A DNA stretch of 64,000 bases from Actinomadura latina NBRC 106108 (GCF_001552195.1 NZ_BCQS01000036.1:1-64000), one strand, 5' to 3'; positions 1 through 9,058 are shown, numbered from the stretch's first letter. Notes: generated from the sequence alone by a model not told the origin. Numbers and translations: made by a program.

Positions 1-423
1 GGCAACATCCCGCTCTACCTCGGACACCGGCAACGATTCGCCAGCCCCGCCCAACGCCAGGTCCTCCAGACGATCTACCCCACCTGCGCAGTCCAGGGCT
101 GCGAGGTCCCCGGCGCCTTGTGCGAAGTCGACCACGTCAACGGCTGGGCCCTCGGCCACAGCCCCACCGACATCGACAAACTCACCCTCTGCTGCGGATG
201 GCATAACCGGTTCAAACACACCAACCCGACCCAAATCAACATCACCAGAAGCCAGGCGGGCCGATACGTCTACCGCCTTCTCCCACCTGACCATCCCCAC
301 CCCATCCCTGGGTCGCCGCCTGCGTCTGACCTGTGGACAACCACCACGCACCGAGTGTCCGCACGCCATCGCCGCACCCGGCATGCCGTCCCCCGAGGCC
401 AACGCCTTACAGCCGGCCCGTAG
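1..423 (+). CDS. HNH endonuclease, DUF222-type, C-terminal part (5' cut by window)
   Basis: Only the last 140 residues are in the window; the frame is open from base 1, so the start lies upstream. The visible part holds a Cys4-type HNH nuclease module: a CxxxxGC pair, then EVDHV carrying the metal-binding Asp-His, then a CCxWHN segment with the second Cys pair and the terminal His-Asn. This is the arrangement in DUF222/HNH (13E12-like) proteins, which are abundant, often multi-copy and of unknown physiological role in actinomycetes. The tail after the HNH module is Pro/Arg-rich and looks unstructured. The HNH module is clear; the DUF222 part is inferred because it is outside the window. Confidence 0.8.
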   Translation, partial: GNIPLYLGHRQRFASPAQRQVLQTIYPTCAVQGCEVPGALCEVDHVNGWALGHSPTDIDKLTLCCGWHNRFKHTNPTQINITRSQAGRYVYRLLPPDHPHPIPGSPPASDLWTTTTHRVSARHRRTRHAVPRGQRLTAGP

Positions 424-524
424 ATGAGCGATGCCCCACCGCAGGACGATCGCTGAAGTGCGGATGCCGTCCTTTCGCGTGACAGGATCCATAGCCTGGT
501 GCTCGGAAAGAGGACGGAGAACCC

Positions 525-1230
525 GTGGGGGTATCGGTAACCGCAGCACAGATCCCTATTGTTTGGGACGTTGAGGAGAACCTGGCGATTATCGCGAGCG
601 TCCTGAATGAAGCTCGGCCCGGTGAGATCGTCGTATTTCCCGAGGGGGCCTTGTCCGGTTACGGTGCCGACCTCACGCCGCTCGGGCAGCTTGAACCGCA
701 TGACCTCGCCCGCGCCGCCGAGGCCGTTGCGGAACTCGTGCGTGAGCGTGGCATTCATGTTTTCTGCTCTGGCGATGAGCGAGCGCGGTCTGCTGGGAGC
801 CGGTTCCGAGCTGCCGACGCTACAGGTACGCGAAGGTGACGTGTCGTTCAAGGTCGGCGTCCAGATCTGCCGGGAGATCCGGTTCCCGGAGCAGTGGCAG
901 TATCTCGCTGACGCGGGGGTGGAGGCGTTCGTCTATCTCACGCACGCCGTCAACCCGGGGGAGCCGCCGGGAGTGTGGCGGAGCCATCTGATCAGCCGGG
1001 CCGCGGAGAATCAGCGGTGGGTGATCGCGGCCAATGTCGCCGCCGCCGAGCAGCACTGCCCGAGCCTGATCGTGTCGCCGCGCGGAGAGGTCGTCGCGGA
1101 ATCGGGTACCGGAGAGGCCGCCGTGGTCAGGGCGGCCATCGATCCGGACGATGCGGGGAGTTGGTATCTCGGGCAGCGGCGGCGGGATGTCGTTGCAGTT
1201 CACGGGCGGGTGGTGGGGCGATCGCGCTGA
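525..1230 (+). pseudogene. Carbon-nitrogen hydrolase (nitrilase superfamily), frameshifted and internally deleted
   Basis: The first part (GTG at 525 behind an AGGA-type ribosome site) reads as a normal nitrilase N-terminus: AAQIPIVWD, then VVFPEGALSGYG with the catalytic Glu, ending near VFCSGDE around position 770. The homology then continues in another frame from about 780 to 1230: a GVQICREIRFPEQW segment with the nucleophilic Cys, RAAENQRWVIAAN, and the usual C-terminus. The stretch between, which normally carries the catalytic Lys (a YRKxHL-like motif) and roughly 30 residues, is absent. Both the frame change and the loss of the Lys argue for an inactivated gene rather than a base-calling slip. 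Substrate unknown; amidase or nitrilase-like. Confidence 0.8.
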
Positions 1231-1248
1231 CACCGAGTGGACGGTCGT

Positions 1249-1656
1249 TCAGGTCGGCAGGTTGCCCAGGGCTCGGGTTGCGGTGATTTCTATGACGACT
1301 CGGTTCGGGTTGGGGCGTGGGGGCTGGTAGCGGGTCGTGTACCGGCGTTCGGCGTCGGATATGGAAGCCGCATCCGCTTTGATGACGGCGCGTCCCTCCA
1401 CGGTGGCCCAGCGGCGGCCGTCTACCTGCGTCACGGCTACGGGGAGGCCCGCATCGCCGGCGTGGGCGATGTGGCGGGCTTTCGCCGAGGTGGACGAGGT
1501 GATCACCCGGACCGTGCCCGCGTCCAGGGTGGCGCCCACCGGGACGGTGTGCGGGGTGCCGTCCGGGCGGACGGTGGTCAGGGTGCAGATGTGGCGTTCG
1601 CGAAAGAAGGCGATAAGGCGGTCGTCGTGCAGGTCCAGCCGGTGTTTGCCGTTCAC
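1249..1656 (-). CDS. PPOX-class F420-dependent oxidoreductase family protein (Rv1155-like)
   Basis: A 135-residue split-beta-barrel flavin/F420-binding protein. Visible features are an N-terminal helix, the HICTLTTVRPDGTPHTVPVG strand pair that forms the cofactor pocket, a SAKARHI helix, the WATVEGRAVI strand and the terminal IEITATRALG. Family members reduce substrates with F420H2 or simply bind F420, FMN or heme; this one's substrate is not evident. The start chosen is GTG at 1656, preceded by AGGA eight bases upstream. The frame stays open further upstream, but that translation is Pro/Ala-rich and unlike the family. It is transcribed away from the efflux pump gene. Confidence 0.85.
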   Translation of the reverse strand: MNGKHRLDLHDDRLIAFFRERHICTLTTVRPDGTPHTVPVGATLDAGTVRVITSSTSAKARHIAHAGDAGLPVAVTQVDGRRWATVEGRAVIKADAASISDAERRYTTRYQPPRPNPNRVVIEITATRALGNLPT

Positions 1657-1939
1657 TGACCGAATCCTAAAGGGCGGCGAGTTCCGCGCAGCGGGCGGGG
1701 ACGGCCACGCCGGTCCCGAGCGTTCTGGTGGAGGTCGAGGGTGCGTCGACGGCGGGGCCGGATCGGGGCAGGGTGCGGGTCCATGCGCCGGACGAGGTCC
1801 GGTAGGCGGGATGTCGGGGGTTCGGGGAGATTGTCCGCAGCGATCCGGCATGCTGATTCGTCCCGTCATGGGGGAGAAGGCAGGGGCTCCGAGGTGATGG
1901 ATGCGACCCCTTTTCCGGGCTGGCGAAGTACGCCCGGCA

Positions 1940-1965
1940 TATGATTAGTTAGCGCAGGAAACTAT
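1940..1965 (+). promoter_or_regulatory. Putative promoter and operator of the efflux pump gene
   Basis: In the 329-base gap 1657-1985 the only clear signals are a TATGAT -10-like hexamer at 1940-1945 and an inverted repeat TAGTT (1946-1950)/AACTA (1960-1964) with a 9-base spacer. The repeat would cover the expected transcription start, which suits repression by a MarR or TetR-type protein. No such regulator is adjacent and no good -35 is visible. The rest of the gap is featureless. Confidence 0.4.
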
Positions 1966-1985
1966 CTGACGGGGGTGGGATCGGC

Positions 1986-3698
1986 GTGCCGTCCGAGCAC
2001 TATCCGTGGGTCGCGCTGAGCAACACGACGCTCGGCATGCTGCTGGCCACGGTCAACTCCTCAATCGTGATCATCTCGCTGCCGGCGATCTTCCGGGGCA
2101 TCCGCCTGAATCCGCTGGAACCCGGCAATGTCAGCTACCTGCTGTGGATCCTGATGGGCTACATGCTCGTCTCCGCGGTGCTGGTCGTGACGCTCGGCCG
2201 GCTCGGGGACATGTTCGGACGCGTCCGGATGTACAACGCCGGGTTCGCGGTCTTCACGGTCGGGACGCTCCTGCTGGCGCTCGATCCGCTGCACGAGAGC
2301 GCCGGGGCGATCTGGCTCATCGGCTGGCGGGTCTTCCAGGGCATCGGGGGCGCCATGCTGATGGCGAACTCGGCCGCGATCCTCACCGACGCGTTCCCGG
2401 CGCACCGGCGCGGCATGGCGATGGGCGTCAACCAGGTCGCGGGCATCGCCGGGACGTTCATCGGTCTCGTGGCGGGCGGGCTGCTCAGCGAGATCAACTG
2501 GCGGCTGGTGTTCTTCGCGTCGGCGCCGATCGGCGTGATCGGGACGATCTGGGCGTACCGCAGCCTGGTCGAGACCGCGCGGAGGGCGGTCGCCGCGAAG
2601 ATCGACTGGCTGGGGAACGCGACGTTCGCGGCCGGGCTCACCGCGCTGCTCGCCGCGATCACCTACGGCATCCAGCCCTACGGCGGGCACGACATGGGCT
2701 GGACGAACCCCTGGGTGCTCGGCGGGATCATCGGCGGCAGCGCGGTGCTCGTGCTGTTCTGCTGGATCGAGACCAAGGTGGAGCAGCCGATGTTCCATCT
2801 CTCGCTGTTCCGCATCCGGGCGTTCACGGCCGGGAACGCGGCCGGGCTGCTAGCCGCGATCTCGCGCGGCGGGATGCAGTTCATGCTGATCATCTGGCTG
2901 CAGGGCATCTGGCTGCCGCTGCACGGCTACGACTACGCGGACACGCCGCTGTGGGCGGGTATCTACCTGCTGCCGCTCACCGCCGGCTTCCTGGTCGCGG
3001 GGCCGCTGTCCGGGCATCTGTCCGACCGGCACGGCGCCCGGGCGTTCGCGTCCGGCGGGCTGGTGCTGTCGGCGCTCGCGTTCGCCGGGCTGCTGCTGAT
3101 CCCGACCGACTTCGGGTACACCACGTTCGCGCTGCTGATCTTCCTGAACGGGATCGGCTCCGGGCTGTTCGCCGCGCCCAACACCACCGCGATCATGAAC
3201 TCCGTCCCGGCGGACCAGCGCGGCGTCGCGTCCGGCATGCGCGCCACGTTCATGAACGCCGGCATGGTGCTGTCGATCGGCGTGTTCTTCTCGCTCATGA
3301 TCGCGGGGCTGTCCAGCACGCTGCCGAAGACGCTGACCCAGGGGCTGACGCAGCACGGCGTCCCGGCCGGGCCCGCGGCGCAGGTCGGCGAACTGCCGCC
3401 GGTCGGCACGCTGTTCGCCGCCTTCCTCGGCTACAACCCGATCCAGAACCTGCTCGCCCCGTTCCACGTGCTCGGCGGGCTCGCGCCGGACGACGTGGCC
3501 ACGCTGACCGGACGCTCGTACTTCCCGCACCTGATCTCCGAGCCGTTCCACCACGGCCTCGTCATCGTGTTCAGCATGGCGATCGCGATGTCGCTGGTCG
3601 CGGCGCTGGTGTCGCTGCTGCGCGGCCGCCGGTACGTGCACGGCGACGACGTCCAGGACGAGCCCGCGCTGCAGCGGGCCGGGCGGGACGCCGCCTAG
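1986..3698 (+). CDS. MFS transporter, DHA2 (14-TM drug:H+ antiporter) family
   Basis: A 570-residue membrane protein with about 14 hydrophobic segments. The loop after TM2 carries motif A (GRLGDMFGRVRM) and a second copy-like motif (GHLSDRHGAR) lies near residue 340; TM5 has a glycine-rich AGTFIGLVAGG. Length and topology match DHA2 exporters, which expel drugs or small toxic compounds using the proton gradient. A large outer loop (about residues 450-520) precedes the last helix. The start is GTG at 1986, with a G-rich Shine-Dalgarno (GGGGGTGGGA) just upstream; the next hydrophobic core begins ten residues in. It is a single-gene unit closed by a terminator. Substrate unknown. Confidence 0.88.
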   Translation: MPSEHYPWVALSNTTLGMLLATVNSSIVIISLPAIFRGIRLNPLEPGNVSYLLWILMGYMLVSAVLVVTLGRLGDMFGRVRMYNAGFAVFTVGTLLLALDPLHESAGAIWLIGWRVFQGIGGAMLMANSAAILTDAFPAHRRGMAMGVNQVAGIAGTFIGLVAGGLLSEINWRLVFFASAPIGVIGTIWAYRSLVETARRAVAAKIDWLGNATFAAGLTALLAAITYGIQPYGGHDMGWTNPWVLGGIIGGSAVLVLFCWIETKVEQPMFHLSLFRIRAFTAGNAAGLLAAISRGGMQFMLIIWLQGIWLPLHGYDYADTPLWAGIYLLPLTAGFLVAGPLSGHLSDRHGARAFASGGLVLSALAFAGLLLIPTDFGYTTFALLIFLNGIGSGLFAAPNTTAIMNSVPADQRGVASGMRATFMNAGMVLSIGVFFSLMIAGLSSTLPKTLTQGLTQHGVPAGPAAQVGELPPVGTLFAAFLGYNPIQNLLAPFHVLGGLAPDDVATLTGRSYFPHLISEPFHHGLVIVFSMAIAMSLVAALVSLLRGRRYVHGDDVQDEPALQRAGRDAA

Positions 3699-3719
3699 CT
3701 CCGAGCCCCGGGAGGGGAG

Positions 3720-3773
3720 GCCCCCGGCCGCGCCGGCCTCAGATCACGAGGTCGTTGCGGTCGGGGGCTTTTT
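3720..3773 (+). terminator. Rho-independent terminator of the MFS gene
   Basis: GCCCCCG (3720-3726) pairs with CGGGGGC (3762-3768) and is followed by TTTTT. This is one of the few hairpins in the window with a real T-tract. Confidence 0.75.
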
Positions 3774-3784
3774 CGCGCCCGCTG

Positions 3785-3821
3785 TTGACACTGTTCCGCA
3801 AACGTTTTCATAATCGTCCGC
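3785..3821 (+). promoter_or_regulatory. Promoter with embedded LacI-type operator; leaderless start
   Basis: A consensus -35 TTGACA (3785-3790) and a -10 CATAAT (3809-3814) are 18 bases apart. Between them sits the palindrome AAACGTTT (3800-3807) inside GCAAACGTTTTC, the AANCGNTT core recognised by LacI/GalR proteins. The predicted transcription start falls on or next to the ATG at 3822 and there is no Shine-Dalgarno, so the mRNA should be leaderless. The site predicts autoregulation by the encoded LacI protein. Confidence 0.75.
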
Positions 3822-4826
3822 ATGAGCGCAGACGGAACCCGGTCCTCGATCCGGGCGGTGGCGAGCCTGGCGGGGGTGTCCCCCTCGACGGTCTCGCGCG
3901 CGCTGAACTCCCCGGAGCTCGTGAACGCCGAAACCCGGCAGCGCGTGCTCGAATGCGCCGAACGTCTCGGCTACCAGCCGAACCGCGCGGCGCAGTCGCT
4001 GGTCCTCGGGCGGACCCGCAACGTCGGGCTGATCGTGCCCGACATCGCCAACCCGTTCTTCGCCCCGTTCATCAAGGGTGTCGAGGCCTACTTCCGGGAC
4101 ACCGAGTTCGCGGTCTTCCTGGCCGACACCGACGAGGACACCGCGACGGAGGTCAGGCTGGCCGAGGCCATGGTCGAGCGGGTGGACGGGCTCATCCTGT
4201 GCGCCCCCCGAATGTCGGGGACGCGGCTGCGCGCCGTCGCGGCCAAGACCAGCGTGGTCCTCGCCTACCGGACCAGCCGGACGGCCCCCTCGGTCCTGCT
4301 GGACTTCCAGCCCGGCCTGGACCAGGCGGTCGCGCACGTCCACGCGCTGGGCCACCGCAGGTGCGCGTACCTGTCCGGCCCGGCCAACTCGTGGTCGAAC
4401 CGGCAGCGCCGCAAGTTCCTCGGGGCGGCCTGCGAGGAGCGCGGCATCGAACTGGTGGACCTCGGCCCGTACGAGCCGCGGTTCACCGGCGGGTACCGGG
4501 CCGCCGACGAGGTGGTCGCGGCGGACGTCACCGCCGCGTTCGCCTACAACGACCTGGTCGCGCTCGGCGTGCTGTCACGGCTCACCGAGCGCGGTGTGCA
4601 GGTGCCCGGCGACCTCGGCATCGTCGGGTTCGACGACATCCCGATGGCGTCGATGACCAATCCGCCCCTGACCACGGTGGCCATGCCCGTGAACGCGCTG
4701 TCGCGGGCCGCGGCCGCCACCATGCACGCGGCGCTCGACCCCAGGGCGCCGAAGGCGCCCCCTCTTCCGCCGGCCTCCGAGCTGACGACCCGACTCCTCA
4801 TCCGAGGCACCACCGGGCCGGTGTGA
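3822..4826 (+). CDS. LacI-family transcriptional regulator
   Basis: 334 residues. The N-terminal HTH (SIRAVASLAGVSPSTVSRAL, residues 8-27) and hinge helix (PNRAAQSLVLGRT) are followed by a periplasmic-binding-like core: VGLIVPDIANPFF, LILCAPRMS, a dimer/effector region around residues 150-190, and IVGFDDIPMAS near 270. The protein heads an ABC importer cassette and presumably represses it, with the transported compound or its metabolite as inducer. It likely regulates itself through the palindrome in its own promoter. The ATG start is fixed by the leaderless promoter and by the position of the HTH. A 53-base gap separates it from the binding-protein gene. Confidence 0.93.
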   Translation: MSADGTRSSIRAVASLAGVSPSTVSRALNSPELVNAETRQRVLECAERLGYQPNRAAQSLVLGRTRNVGLIVPDIANPFFAPFIKGVEAYFRDTEFAVFLADTDEDTATEVRLAEAMVERVDGLILCAPRMSGTRLRAVAAKTSVVLAYRTSRTAPSVLLDFQPGLDQAVAHVHALGHRRCAYLSGPANSWSNRQRRKFLGAACEERGIELVDLGPYEPRFTGGYRAADEVVAADVTAAFAYNDLVALGVLSRLTERGVQVPGDLGIVGFDDIPMASMTNPPLTTVAMPVNALSRAAAATMHAALDPRAPKAPPLPPASELTTRLLIRGTTGPV

Positions 4827-4879
4827 GCCCGGCCCTATCCCGTTGCGGGACCGCGTGTCCCGCCAGGAGGACCCACCCC

Positions 4880-6100
4880 ATGAGAACTCCTCGATCAGCC
4901 CTCCTCACCCTCGCCACGGCCGCCGGACTGCTGCTGACCGCCTGCGGCGCGCCCAGCTCGGACGGCAAGGCCGCGTCCGAACCGGCCGCCGGAGACGTCA
5001 AGCTGCCGTCCAAGCCCGTCACCCTCAACATCATCGACGTCGCCGGGAACCTCCAGCTCACCCAGCAGATCTTCGAGAACTACCAGAAGGAGCACCCCAA
5101 GCTCGTCAGCAAGATCACCTATACGAAGGCGACCGCGCCGGAGCTGGCCGGCAAGGTCAAGGCCCAGCAGGACGCCGGGCAGCTCGACATCGACCTCGTG
5201 CTGACCGGCACCGACGGCCTCTCGGCCGGCCTGGAGCAGAACCTGTGGGTCGACCTGGTCGGCAAGTACTCCGACAAGCTGCCCGACCTGAAGTCGCAGT
5301 ACCTGGAGCCCGCGTCCAAGATGCAGGACCTCGCCCAGGGCAAGGGCGTGACCGTGACGTACTACCCGTCCGGCCCGCTGCTGGAGTACAACCCGAAGAA
5401 GGTCCCGAACCCGCCGAAGACGGCCGACGAACTGCTCGCCTGGGCGAAGGCCCACCCGAACAAGCTGGAGTACGCGCGCCCGTCCAACTCCGGTCCCGGA
5501 CGCACGTGGCTCATGGGCCTGCCCTACATCCTCAAGGACTCCGACCCGAAGGACCCGACCAACGGCTGGTCCAAGACCTGGCAGTACCTCAAGGACCTCG
5601 ACAAGTACATCGAGTACTACCCGACCGGCACCACGCAGACGATGAAGGAGCTGGGCGAAGGCACCCGCGACATCATCCTCAGCACCACCGGCTGGGACAT
5701 CAACCCGCGCGTCCTCGGCCAGGTGCCCAAGGACGTCAAGATCCAGGCCCTCGAAGGGTTCACCTGGGTCACCGACGCGCACTACATGGTCGTCCCCAAG
5801 GGCGTCTCCGGTGAGAAGCTCGCCGTTCTGCTGGACATGATGAAGTACTCGCTCCAGCCGCAGCAGCAGGCGATCACCTTCGACAAGGGCTACTTCTACC
5901 CGGGCCCGGCCGTGAAGGGCGTGACCCTCGACATGGCGCCGGCGGAGAGCCAGCAGGCGATCAAGGAGTACGGCCGGCCCGAGTACGACAAGCTCATCGC
6001 CGACAACCCCAAGGCCCCGCCGCTGGACGCCAAGGCCCTCGTCACCGCGTTCGACCGCTGGGACCGCGAGATCGGCGGGCAGAAGGTCAAGAAGTCATGA
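4880..6100 (+). CDS. ABC importer substrate-binding lipoprotein
   Basis: 406 residues. The signal peptide ends in a lipobox, LLTAC with Cys22 as the lipidation site, so the mature protein is tethered outside the membrane. The body resembles family-1/polyamine-iron type solute-binding proteins: LDIDLVLTGTDGL, PLLEYNPKKVPNPPKT, YILKDSDP, and a C-terminal YDKLIADNP segment. The ATG at 4880 follows AGGAGG at 4865-4870. A small hairpin (GCGGGAC 4845-4851 with GTCCCGC 4857-4863) lies directly before the ribosome site and could tune its level. The gene overlaps the ATPase gene by ATGA. The frame is open far upstream (to about 2006), but that is an artefact of GC-rich DNA antisense to, or out of frame with, the MFS and LacI genes. 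Confidence 0.9.
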   Translation: MRTPRSALLTLATAAGLLLTACGAPSSDGKAASEPAAGDVKLPSKPVTLNIIDVAGNLQLTQQIFENYQKEHPKLVSKITYTKATAPELAGKVKAQQDAGQLDIDLVLTGTDGLSAGLEQNLWVDLVGKYSDKLPDLKSQYLEPASKMQDLAQGKGVTVTYYPSGPLLEYNPKKVPNPPKTADELLAWAKAHPNKLEYARPSNSGPGRTWLMGLPYILKDSDPKDPTNGWSKTWQYLKDLDKYIEYYPTGTTQTMKELGEGTRDIILSTTGWDINPRVLGQVPKDVKIQALEGFTWVTDAHYMVVPKGVSGEKLAVLLDMMKYSLQPQQQAITFDKGYFYPGPAVKGVTLDMAPAESQQAIKEYGRPEYDKLIADNPKAPPLDAKALVTAFDRWDREIGGQKVKKS

Positions 6101-7263
6101 CGGCGGGGACCGTGCTGGAGAAGGACGCACGGGCCGCGTTCGGGCACTTGCGGCTGGACGGGGTGACGCGGCGGTTCGGGAGGGCGACGGCGCTCAGCGG
6201 GTTCGATCTGCGGATCGAGGGCGGCGAGTTCATCGCGCTGCTCGGGCCCTCCGGGTGCGGCAAGTCGACCGCGCTGAACTGCCTGGCGGGCCTGCTGCCG
6301 CTGTCGGACGGCGCCATCTGGCTGGACGAGGAGCGCATCGACACGCTGCCGCCGGAGAAGCGCGGGTTCGGGATGGTGTTCCAGAACTACGCGCTGTTCC
6401 CGCACCTGTCGGTCCGCAAGAACGTCGCGTTCGGGCTGTCGGTCCGGCGGGTCGGGAAGGCGGAGACGGCGCGCCGGGTGGACGAGGCGCTGCGCACGGT
6501 CGAGCTGACCGAGCACGCGGACAAGCTGCCCGGCCAGCTGTCCGGCGGCCAGCAGCAGCGGGTGGCGATCGCCCGCGCGATCGTGCTGCGGCCGAAGCTG
6601 GTGCTGATGGACGAGCCGCTGTCCAACCTGGACGCCAAGCTCCGCGTGCAGATGCGCACGGAGATCCGCCGCATCCACCAGACGCTCGGCCTGACGACCG
6701 TGTACGTCACGCACGACCAGGAGGAGGCGCTCGCGCTCGCCGACCGGGTCGTGGTGCTGCGGTCCGGGAAGGTCGAGCAGATCGGGACGCCGGAGGAGGT
6801 CTACACGTACCCGGCCAGTACCTACATCGCCGGGTTCATGGGCTACCGGAACCTGCTCGAGCTGCCCGTCCTGTCGGCGGGCGACGGGAAGGTGACGCTC
6901 GGGGAGAAGGGCGGGCTCGCGCTCACGGGAATCGGGCAGGACCCCATCAGCGGCGGACGGGCGGTCGCGGCAGTCCGGCCCGAGGACTTCCGGGTCGCCG
7001 CCGACCCGGGCGCGGAGAACCGCGTGACCGTCCGGGTCGAGGTGTCGGAGTTCCACGGGCGCGAGGTCGCCGCCGAAGGCGTCACCGATGACGGGCGCGT
7101 CGTCCACTTCAAGTCCCCGGAGCGGATCGCGCCGGGGGAGCGGGTGACGCTGACCGTCCAGCCCGAGCGGGTCCTCGTGTTCGGTGAGAGCGTGGCGGAG
7201 GCCGCCGCGGCGCTCGACGAGCCCGCGGTGATCGCCGAGACGGGGGCCCGGGATGGTGGTTGA
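6097..7263 (+). CDS. ABC importer ATPase (PotA/FbpC-like)
   Basis: 388 residues. Walker A GPSGCGKST (about 50-58), Q-loop in MVFQNYALFPHLSV, signature LSGGQQQR, Walker B LVLMDEP with the D-loop SNLDAKLR, and switch His in VTHDQEEAL are all intact. A C-terminal TOBE-like regulatory domain (about 250-370) is present, as in polyamine, iron and 2-aminoethylphosphonate importers. It powers the two permeases encoded next. Start and stop overlap both neighbours (4 bases with the binding protein, 11 with the first permease), so the cassette is translationally coupled. Confidence 0.92.
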   Translation: MTAGTVLEKDARAAFGHLRLDGVTRRFGRATALSGFDLRIEGGEFIALLGPSGCGKSTALNCLAGLLPLSDGAIWLDEERIDTLPPEKRGFGMVFQNYALFPHLSVRKNVAFGLSVRRVGKAETARRVDEALRTVELTEHADKLPGQLSGGQQQRVAIARAIVLRPKLVLMDEPLSNLDAKLRVQMRTEIRRIHQTLGLTTVYVTHDQEEALALADRVVVLRSGKVEQIGTPEEVYTYPASTYIAGFMGYRNLLELPVLSAGDGKVTLGEKGGLALTGIGQDPISGGRAVAAVRPEDFRVAADPGAENRVTVRVEVSEFHGREVAAEGVTDDGRVVHFKSPERIAPGERVTLTVQPERVLVFGESVAEAAAALDEPAVIAETGARDGG

Positions 7264-8179
7264 GGCTCCCCCTCGCCCGGAGGCGGCGGCGGCCGGGCGC
7301 GGCGGCCTCCGGCACCGGCTCGCCGAGCGCGGCGTCGACCGGGTGCTGCTCCTGCTGCTGCCCGCCGTGCTCATCATCGGGCTGCTCTTCCTCTACCCGA
7401 TGATGTACGGGGTGGGGCTGTCGCTGCAGCCGAAGAACGGCGGCGGGCCGTTCGGCAACTACGCCGACTTCTTCAGCGACTCCTACCAGCGCAGCACCGT
7501 GTGGAAGACGCTCAAGCTCGCGCTGCCGGCCGCGCTGATCAACGTCGGCGCGTCGGTGCCGATCGCGTACCGGCTGCGCGGCCGGTTCCGGGGGCGGCGG
7601 GTGCTGACGGCGCTGCTCGTCCTGCCGGTGACGCTCGGCACGGTCCTGGTCGCGGACGGCCTGCTGCGCTACCTCGGCCCCAAGGGCTGGTTCAACCGGG
7701 TCCTGCTCGACCTCCACATCGTGGACGAGCCCGTGCGGCTGATCTACAACTACTGGGGCGTGCTGTTCTCGCTGCTCATCACCGGGTTCCCGTTCGCGTT
7801 CCTGCTGGTGCTGTCCTACATGTCGGGCATCGATCCGACGCTGGAGCGGGCCGCCGCCACGCTCGGCGCCGGGCCGTGGCAGCGGATGCGGCGGGTCGTC
7901 CTGCCGCTGCTGGCCCCCGGCCTCGCCACCACGTTCGTGCTGGCGTTCGTGCTGGCGTTCTCGGTGTTCCCGTCCGCGAACCTCGTCGGCGAACCGGCCG
8001 GGGAGACGCGGGTGATGGCGATCGCGGCGTACCAGGCGGCGTTCGAGAAGTACGACTACTCGATGGCCTCGACCATCGCCGTGCTGATGGGCGTGTTCGA
8101 ACTGCTCGTCATCTCGGTCACGCTGCTGCTGCGCGGCCGCCTCTACACCGGGCCCGCGTCGGGAGGTAAGGGATCATGA
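7253..8179 (+). CDS. ABC importer permease subunit 1
   Basis: 308 residues with six membrane segments. The EAA loop that docks on the ATPase is seen as ERAAATLGAGPWQRMRRVVL (about residues 200-219), and the N-terminal leader is short and basic. The type is the PotB/FbpB-like half-permease paired with a second subunit downstream. The ATG at 7253 lies within the 3' end of the ATPase gene, and its stop overlaps the next start by ATGA. Substrate specificity cannot be read from the sequence. Confidence 0.9.
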   Translation: MVVEAPPRPEAAAAGRGGLRHRLAERGVDRVLLLLLPAVLIIGLLFLYPMMYGVGLSLQPKNGGGPFGNYADFFSDSYQRSTVWKTLKLALPAALINVGASVPIAYRLRGRFRGRRVLTALLVLPVTLGTVLVADGLLRYLGPKGWFNRVLLDLHIVDEPVRLIYNYWGVLFSLLITGFPFAFLLVLSYMSGIDPTLERAAATLGAGPWQRMRRVVLPLLAPGLATTFVLAFVLAFSVFPSANLVGEPAGETRVMAIAAYQAAFEKYDYSMASTIAVLMGVFELLVISVTLLLRGRLYTGPASGGKGS

Positions 8180-9048
8180 CCACCGCCGTCTCGCGCCCGG
8201 CCGGGCTGCCGAAGCGGAGCCTGCCGAGGGGCCGGCCGGGCACCTGGCTCGTCTGGGCCTGCGTCGTGTTCTTCCTGGTCAACCTGTTCACCCTGATCCT
8301 GTCGGTGGTCGTCAACTCGTTCGGGACGAAGTGGTTCGCCGGCTGGCTGCCGCAGGGCTTCACCGGCTCGTGGTACTCCGACGCCTGGGACGAGTTCGCG
8401 CTCGGCGACGTCCTCACGGTCACGCTGGAGATCACGCTCGTCGTGGTGGCGCTGGCGCTGCTGGTCGGCGTCCCGGCCGGGTACGCGCTCGCGCGGCGCG
8501 ACTTCCCCGGCAAGCGGATCGTGATGTTCCTCCTGCTGCTCCCGGTGCTGCTGCCGCCGATCACCTACGGGATCCCGCTCGCGACCGTCCTGTACAAGGT
8601 GCACCTGGCGGGGACGATGACGGGCGTCGTCGCGGCGAACCTCGTCCCGGCGCTGCCGTTCGTCATCCTCGTGATGACGCCGTTCGTGGAGCAGATCGAC
8701 ACGAACGTGGAGTCGGCGGCGCGGATGTGCGGCGCCCGCACCCGGCAGGTGTTCACGCGGGTGCTGGTGCCGCTGCTGCTGCCCGGCATCCTCGCCGCCG
8801 GAATCCTGGTGCTGGTCCGCACCGTCGCCATGTTCGAGCTGACGTTCCTGGTGGCGGACGCCGACAGCCAGACCCTGATCGTCGCGCTGTACAGCGCCGC
8901 GTTCACCCCGGGCATCCGCGCGGCCCAGGCCATCGACGCGATGGCCGTGATCTACATGGCACTGTCGGCGGTGCTGCTGATCATCGCGCTGATGTTCGTC
9001 AACCCGACACAGATCGTCGCCCAGGTGAGGGAGGCTCCGGCCGAATGA
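8176..9048 (+). CDS. ABC importer permease subunit 2
   Basis: 290 residues with six membrane segments. The EAA-type motif is present as ESAARMCGARTRQVFTRVLV (about 176-195), followed by the usual LLPGILAAGILV helix. It is the PotC-like partner of the upstream permease. The ATGA overlap at 8176 gives an unambiguous start. With the ATPase and binding protein it completes a type I importer. Confidence 0.9.
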   Translation: MTTAVSRPAGLPKRSLPRGRPGTWLVWACVVFFLVNLFTLILSVVVNSFGTKWFAGWLPQGFTGSWYSDAWDEFALGDVLTVTLEITLVVVALALLVGVPAGYALARRDFPGKRIVMFLLLLPVLLPPITYGIPLATVLYKVHLAGTMTGVVAANLVPALPFVILVMTPFVEQIDTNVESAARMCGARTRQVFTRVLVPLLLPGILAAGILVLVRTVAMFELTFLVADADSQTLIVALYSAAFTPGIRAAQAIDAMAVIYMALSAVLLIIALMFVNPTQIVAQVREAPAE

Positions 9049-9058
9049 GGGCTAACAG

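Noticed and set aside
2006..4879. A very long open frame (over 1300 codons) continuing into the binding-protein gene
   Set aside because: The first two thirds are Arg/Ala-rich out-of-frame translation of the MFS and LacI genes; only the part from ATG 4880 has a ribosome site, lipobox and homology.
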